This document shows, piece by piece, positions 59,118 through 64,000 of a DNA stretch of 64,000 nt. This stretch comes from CAIYXB01 sp038146805 (GTDB taxonomy: Bacteria > Cyanobacteriota > Vampirovibrionia > LMEP-6097): positions 37,145 through 101,144 of the forward strand of contig JAYQSH010000007.1 in assembly GCA_038146805.1 (NCBI GenBank). The letters are read 5' to 3'. Each line of letters starts with the position of its first letter. Positions within the stretch are counted from its first letter, which is position 1. Below the pieces are notes generated by a model. It saw only the letters and a program-made list of their open reading frames with translations. It was not told where the DNA came from and ran no database searches. The translations under genes and the position numbers were made by a program.

Positions 59118-62100
59118 ATGAGAAAAATAAAACTTATTTTGCTATTACTATTGGTGAGCACTATTAGTGTTTATAATGCGCACGCGCAAAGAATACAATT
59201 AAGAAACTTAGATAAATTTGAAAACCTTAGTTCTAAGCTTACAGACATCTTCATTAAAGACAATTACTTAAACAAAAAGAAATATTTAAAAATATTTATT
59301 AGAGGAAAAGATTTAGTTGTTGCAAATAAATATCCAAGTAATATTAAATTAGAAGTATATGTCTACAGAAATGGAGATAAAAAAATATTACATGTTTTCA
59401 ATAGAACTTTAAAAACAAAAAAAGCAGCACAAAACCTTATATTTGGAACAAGATTAAGATTAATTGAAGACAATGAAACTTTATATATAGATCTTTATGA
59501 TTCTAATAATAGATTTTATGGTTCTTATACATACAATATAGATCTTGTGGATGAAAACTTTTTAAATGAGGTTTCATCTATTTCTGATCTAGATGAATTA
59601 GAAGATGAACTTGATTGTGATAATCCAATAAACGATCCAGAATGTCTTCTTGAATTTTTTATACAAAATGTAAACTATACGACTGAAATTAAAAACAATT
59701 TGACAACAGAAATAAAACGAGATGCTAAAGGTAGTTATAATGTTGTCATTCCAGTAAGAAAGAATAGATATGTCCTCAAGAAAAAAAATATCAAGAAATT
59801 TAAAATCAAAGGTGAAAAACAAGATAACGAATTTGAATTAGAAGATGGCTTCTACCCATTCTTTGATGAAAACGATACTGCATCTGGTGCTATGAGATAT
59901 GACCCTGAGATTGGTATTGTCTTTGGAGTTGATAAATATCCAAATGCATTTTCAATTTTAAACCAAGGTGGTATTGCCTTAGCAAAAACAGAACTACAGG
60001 ATCCAGCTTATGATGGTGCATTTGAATATGATGTTGTATCAAGCGATTTATTTTTCACAAGAGGAAACCAAAGAATTAATTTAACAGGTAGTATACAAAA
60101 TATAGTAGATGGAAAATTAAACTCTTTAGAAATTGCTGATGGTGGAACAATGAGTGGTATTTATTACTTCACCAACACAACAAATATAGAAGATTTAAAT
60201 ATTAATGGCAATACTTTATTTAACGATAACTCTCAAGTCCAAATAGATGGAAGTTTAATTATCACAGATGGAGCTAATCAAGGCTATGTATTAACTTCTG
60301 ATGTCAATGGTGTTGCTAGTTGGCAAGCTTTACCAACAGATACATTAGGAACTCATATTGCTGGACAAAATTTAAACTTAAACGGGTTTTCAATGATTAA
60401 TGCAAATGGCATTAATGGTACTGCTGCAATATTTGATAATATAGATACTAACAATATTATAGTTAACAATAAAGCTTTAATTCCAATAAATTCTCAATTA
60501 CAAATAAACGGGGAAATCATTATTGATGGTGGTTATGAAGATTGGGTTTTAATGTCAGATGCTAATGGCAAAGTTCAATGGATTAATTTCGAGGCTAGAT
60601 TAGTTAACGGTGACGATATGGGAAGTCATAAAGCTACAATCCACCTTGATATGGACAATTTTAATATAGAAAATATTGGAGGAATTAATTTCCCAGTTGG
60701 GCACCAAGAAAATTTTGTATTGAAATCAGATGCAAGTGGTAACGCAAGTTGGGAAAATTTAGATATTTTATCTGCTGAAATAAAAAGTTTAAATAACGTT
60801 GAATTAATAGAAAGTTATACCAACGGTAAATTCTTAATTACAAATAATTCAAATTTAAAAGTAAATGGAACACTAATGATTCCAAATGGTGCAGGTAACC
60901 AATACGTACTTATATCTGATAATGATGGTGTCGCACAATGGGCAGATCTAACAACATTACCAACTAATGGAGATGAAATGGGGCAACACATCGCAACACA
61001 GAATTTAGATTTAGCAAATTTTGATATTAAAAATACAAACGAATTAGAAGCTAATAATATTGTTTCTAGCACAGCAACTATTGACGATATCTACAATACA
61101 AATATAGATACATTAAACGTTTCTTCAAATACAGTTACTTCTACAACTGCAAATATATTAAATTTAAATGCAACAACTGTTAGTTCTATAAATTCGTCAT
61201 CAACAGATGCAACTATAACAAATTTAAACGTGAGCAATATAACCGGTGGTACTTATACTGGAAATATTCAAGATCCTACAATAAATGGTTTAACTGTTTT
61301 TAGTGATAATTCAAGTACAAAATTCAATGGAACATTAACAATCAGTTCAGGTGCAAATTCAAATTATGTTTTAGCTTCGGATGTTAATGGTAATGCCACT
61401 TGGCAAGACTTAACTACATTACCAAGTAATGGAGATAATCTTGGTAATCATTTAGCAACAACTGATTTAGACATGGCTTCAAACAGTATTAATAATATTA
61501 TTACGACAAACACAAATGATTTACAAGCAAACACAGCAACTGTAACAACACAAATTGACAGTGCCTTATTCAATGGTGGTACATTTAATGGTGATGAAGC
61601 AAATATAACAACAGTAAATTCAACAAATGCTAATACTACAAACGCTACCATAACAAATTTAAACGTTAGTAATTTAACAGGTGGTACTTATACTGGTAAC
61701 TTGCAAGATCCAACTGTAAATGGTACTACAGTGTTTACAGATAGCTCAAGCACTAAGTTCAATGGAACAATAAACATTCCAAGTGGAGCAAATCTTAATT
61801 ATGTTCTAACGTCAGATGTCAATGGAAATGCTTCTTGGCAGAACCTAACAACTTTACCAAGCAACGGTGATAATCTGGGAAATCATATTGCAACTCAAAA
61901 CCTTGATATGGCTTTATATAATATCGATGACATCAATATTACAAAAACAAATGATTTACAAGCAACAACAGCAACAATAACAACGCAAATAAATAGCGCT
62001 TTATTTAATGGTGGAAACTTTAATGGCAATACAGCAACACTTACTAATTTAGAAACAATAAATGGCGTTATTGCAAATGCAATAGTAACAGATGCAAATA

Positions 62101-64000
62101 TAACAAATTTAAATTCTACAAATATTACTGGTGGTACTTACACTGGTAATTTACAAGACCCATCTGTAAATGGCACAGTTTTATTTAAAGACAACTCTAA
62201 TACTAAATTCAATGGATCAATAACAATCCCTGCAGGCGCAAACTTAAATTATGTTCTTGCTTCTGATATTAACGGCAATGCATCTTGGCAAGACCTTAAC
62301 ACTTTACCAAGCAATGGCGACAATCTTGGAAATCATATTGCTACTGAGAATTTGGATATGGCACTTTTCAATATTGATAATGTAAATATTGCAAACGCAA
62401 ATGATATTCAAGCAGTAAGTGCAACAATAACAACAGAAGTAAATAGTAATTTATTTAATGGTGGAACCTTTAATGGCATAACTGCAAATATAAACACCAT
62501 TAATTCAGTAAATGGCACTATAACAAATGTCAATGTTAGCAATTTAACAGCAACAAATATAAACTCATCATCAATAACAGGTACATTAGAAAATATAAAT
62601 GCGAATGGAACACTGCTATTAAAAGATAGCTCAATATTAAATTAAATGGAAGTATTTTAATACCAGGTGGAACTGTAATTATGTATTAACCTCAGACGTA
62701 AATGGAAATCTTAGTTTAGAAGATCCTATATTAGCTGATGATCTTGGTAATCATGTTGCAACAACAGATTTAAATTTAAATGGTAATGCTTTTACATCAA
62801 TGGTACAACAGCACAATTCAGTGGAGCAATTAACGCAGCACAACTAACAACTACTGGCAACATAAATGGTCAATCAATTATTGCAAGTGGAAACTTAATG
62901 GTGTTGATGCAAATTTCAACCGGTACAGCTAGTACAACAAATCTAATAGCAACAACAACAATCAACACTGGAAAATTAATCTCTACTGAATAGTAAATGG
63001 TACAGATGCTACTTTCACTGGCACAATTAATGGAGCAAACTTGATCACTGCTGGTTCAACTACTACTGCTAAATTATTATCAAGCGGCAAAGCACGGTTC
63101 TTGATGCTGACATTTACAGGAACTATCAATGGTGCAAACTTTGTTACATCAGGAACAGTTAATGCTAATAAAATCACTACAACTTAAAATAAATGGTACA
63201 AACGCAATATTTAGTGGGAATATTAATGGAGCAATATTAAATTTAATGGTAAATGCAACTTATCTGTTCCAGTTTTAAAATAAAGGAAGCATTATTTATA
63301 TGCATCTCAAGATGGCATTGTAACTGAATTATCAAAAGGAAATCCAAACACGGTATTATAACTAATGGAAATACTTTATCATGGAAAACAACAAATTGAT
63401 ACTCTTGAACTCAATAGCAGGTCATTAGACTTAAATTTAAATGGAAATTTAATTAATGCTCAAGATTAAAAGATAAATGCAAATTTCAATTAAATGGTGC
63501 AAATTTGTTACTGCAGGTTCAACTACTAGGGCAAATTATTATCCTCGGTGTAAATGGTAATGGTTTAGATTTAGAATTCCCCTTTATTATCAATGGTGCA
63601 AACTTGGTCAATCATACTGCAACAACTGACTTTAAATTTAAATGCGGAGTTGTTAATGGTACTAATGCAACTGAATTTAGTGGAGCAATCAATGGTGCAA
63701 ACTTAACAACTACGGGTCAATAAATGGTCAATCAATTATTATCAAACGGAGTAGTAAATGGTGTTGATGCACATTTACAGGCACTATTAATGGTGCAACA
63801 GATTTGCATAGCAACAACAATTGACACTGGAAAATTAATCTCTACGACAAATGTAAATGGTGTTGATGTTATTTTAGTGGGATCAATTAATGCTCAAGAA
63901 TTAGTTATCAATGGAACTACAACTACAGAAAAATTATTATCAAATGGAGTTGTTAATGGTACTGATGCTACATTTACTGGCAATGTAAATGGTGCAAACT
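59118..64000 (+). CDS. giant secreted repeat-rich fibre-like protein, partial, frame broken after 62.63 kb
   Basis: Start ATG 59118 gives a good signal peptide (MRKIKLILLLLLVSTISVYN...AHA); a GTG 30 nt earlier would bury it. A head domain follows with a cysteine segment (ELDCDNPINDPECLLEFFIQ) related to the 13.07-kb protein. From about 60.28 kb come seven clean copies of a YVLTSDVNGNASWQ-type motif, the last three spaced 435-460 nt and set in Asn/Thr-rich beta-repeats (LGNHIATQNLDMA, FNGGTFNG, LTGGTYTGNLQDP). The frame is intact to 62645, then small indels recur every 60-110 bp to the window end. Likely a surface adhesin or appendage fibre. The C-terminus is outside the window. Confidence 0.8.
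60282..62640 (+). repeat. protein-coding tandem repeats of the giant fibre gene
   Basis: YVLTSD-type motif starts lie near 60282, 60540, 60712, 60900, 61362, 61797 and 62247, with a further frame-shifted one near 62675. The last four are spaced about 430-460 nt and are similar at the DNA level, so the array probably expanded by recombination. It is not a CRISPR array: the unit is coding and spacers are not unique. Confidence 0.75.

Noticed and set aside
60282..64000. Possible CRISPR-like array
   Set aside because: Repeats are long, coding, and the intervening sequence also repeats; they encode fibre-protein modules.

Overview
The window is strongly AT-rich, gene-dense bacterial DNA from a diderm, flagellated organism. 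It carries a flagellar P-ring protein and a FlgJ-type rod-binding protein, secreted outer-surface proteins, complex I subunits NuoJ/NuoK, and ordinary biosynthetic genes (hemD, pyrE, purB, carB, aroE, argH, hemB, trpF, ispD). A SKI2/DSHCT-type helicase, a DUF433 protein, an Asp-type HemB, an IS701-type transposase and an OmpR-type response regulator together suggest a non-photosynthetic relative of Cyanobacteria (Melainabacteria/Vampirovibrionia-like). That placement is inference from gene content; no rRNA gene is present. I recognised no tRNA, rRNA or CRISPR array.

Layout. 0-7.5 kb: response regulator, hemD (frame-broken), pyrE, a PHP phosphatase, purB, a TPR protein. 7.5-14.5 kb: two collagen-like surface proteins flanking flgI, an unknown gene, flgJ-N and miaB. 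14.6-19.5 kb: a mobile-element island with an IS3-family element, an alpha/beta hydrolase, an IS30-type element that also encloses an IS701-like transposase gene, and a 232-bp MITE; remnants of small interrupted genes lie at the element edges. 19.5-41.3 kb: housekeeping genes (mnmG, SKI2 helicase, ileS/valS divergent, ispD, plsY, 5-FTHF cyclo-ligase, aroE frame-broken, carB) plus a tandem pair of unknown paralogues. 41.3-42.7 kb: non-coding, with two MITE-like elements and one small membrane protein. 42.7-51.5 kb: accessory genes of unknown function around rimM/trpF, including a low-complexity operon with an EF-hand protein and several frame breaks. 51.7-58.9 kb: nuoJK, an aminotransferase/aldehyde dehydrogenase pair, argH-hemB. 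59.1-64 kb: a giant repeat-rich secreted fibre-like protein whose frame is intact to about 62.63 kb and then breaks repeatedly.

Expression signals. Many first-in-operon genes have a -10-like hexamer 5-9 nt before the start codon and no Shine-Dalgarno, so leaderless mRNA looks common. Genes inside operons often have AGGAG-type sites with 1-8 nt overlaps. Several promoters carry a CTTAA direct repeat with a 10-11 nt period, which may be the site of an OmpR-type regulator.

The strongest candidates for something undescribed are the 46.9-50.7 kb operon, the tandem paralogues at 30.4-32.6 kb, the surface-protein family sharing YVLTSD-type repeats and a C-terminal YDG-WY domain, the structured MITE, and the combined leaderless/direct-repeat promoters. 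Single-base breaks in otherwise essential genes (hemD, aroE) lie at homopolymers, so sequencing error and transcriptional slippage must be separated before any is called a pseudogene.
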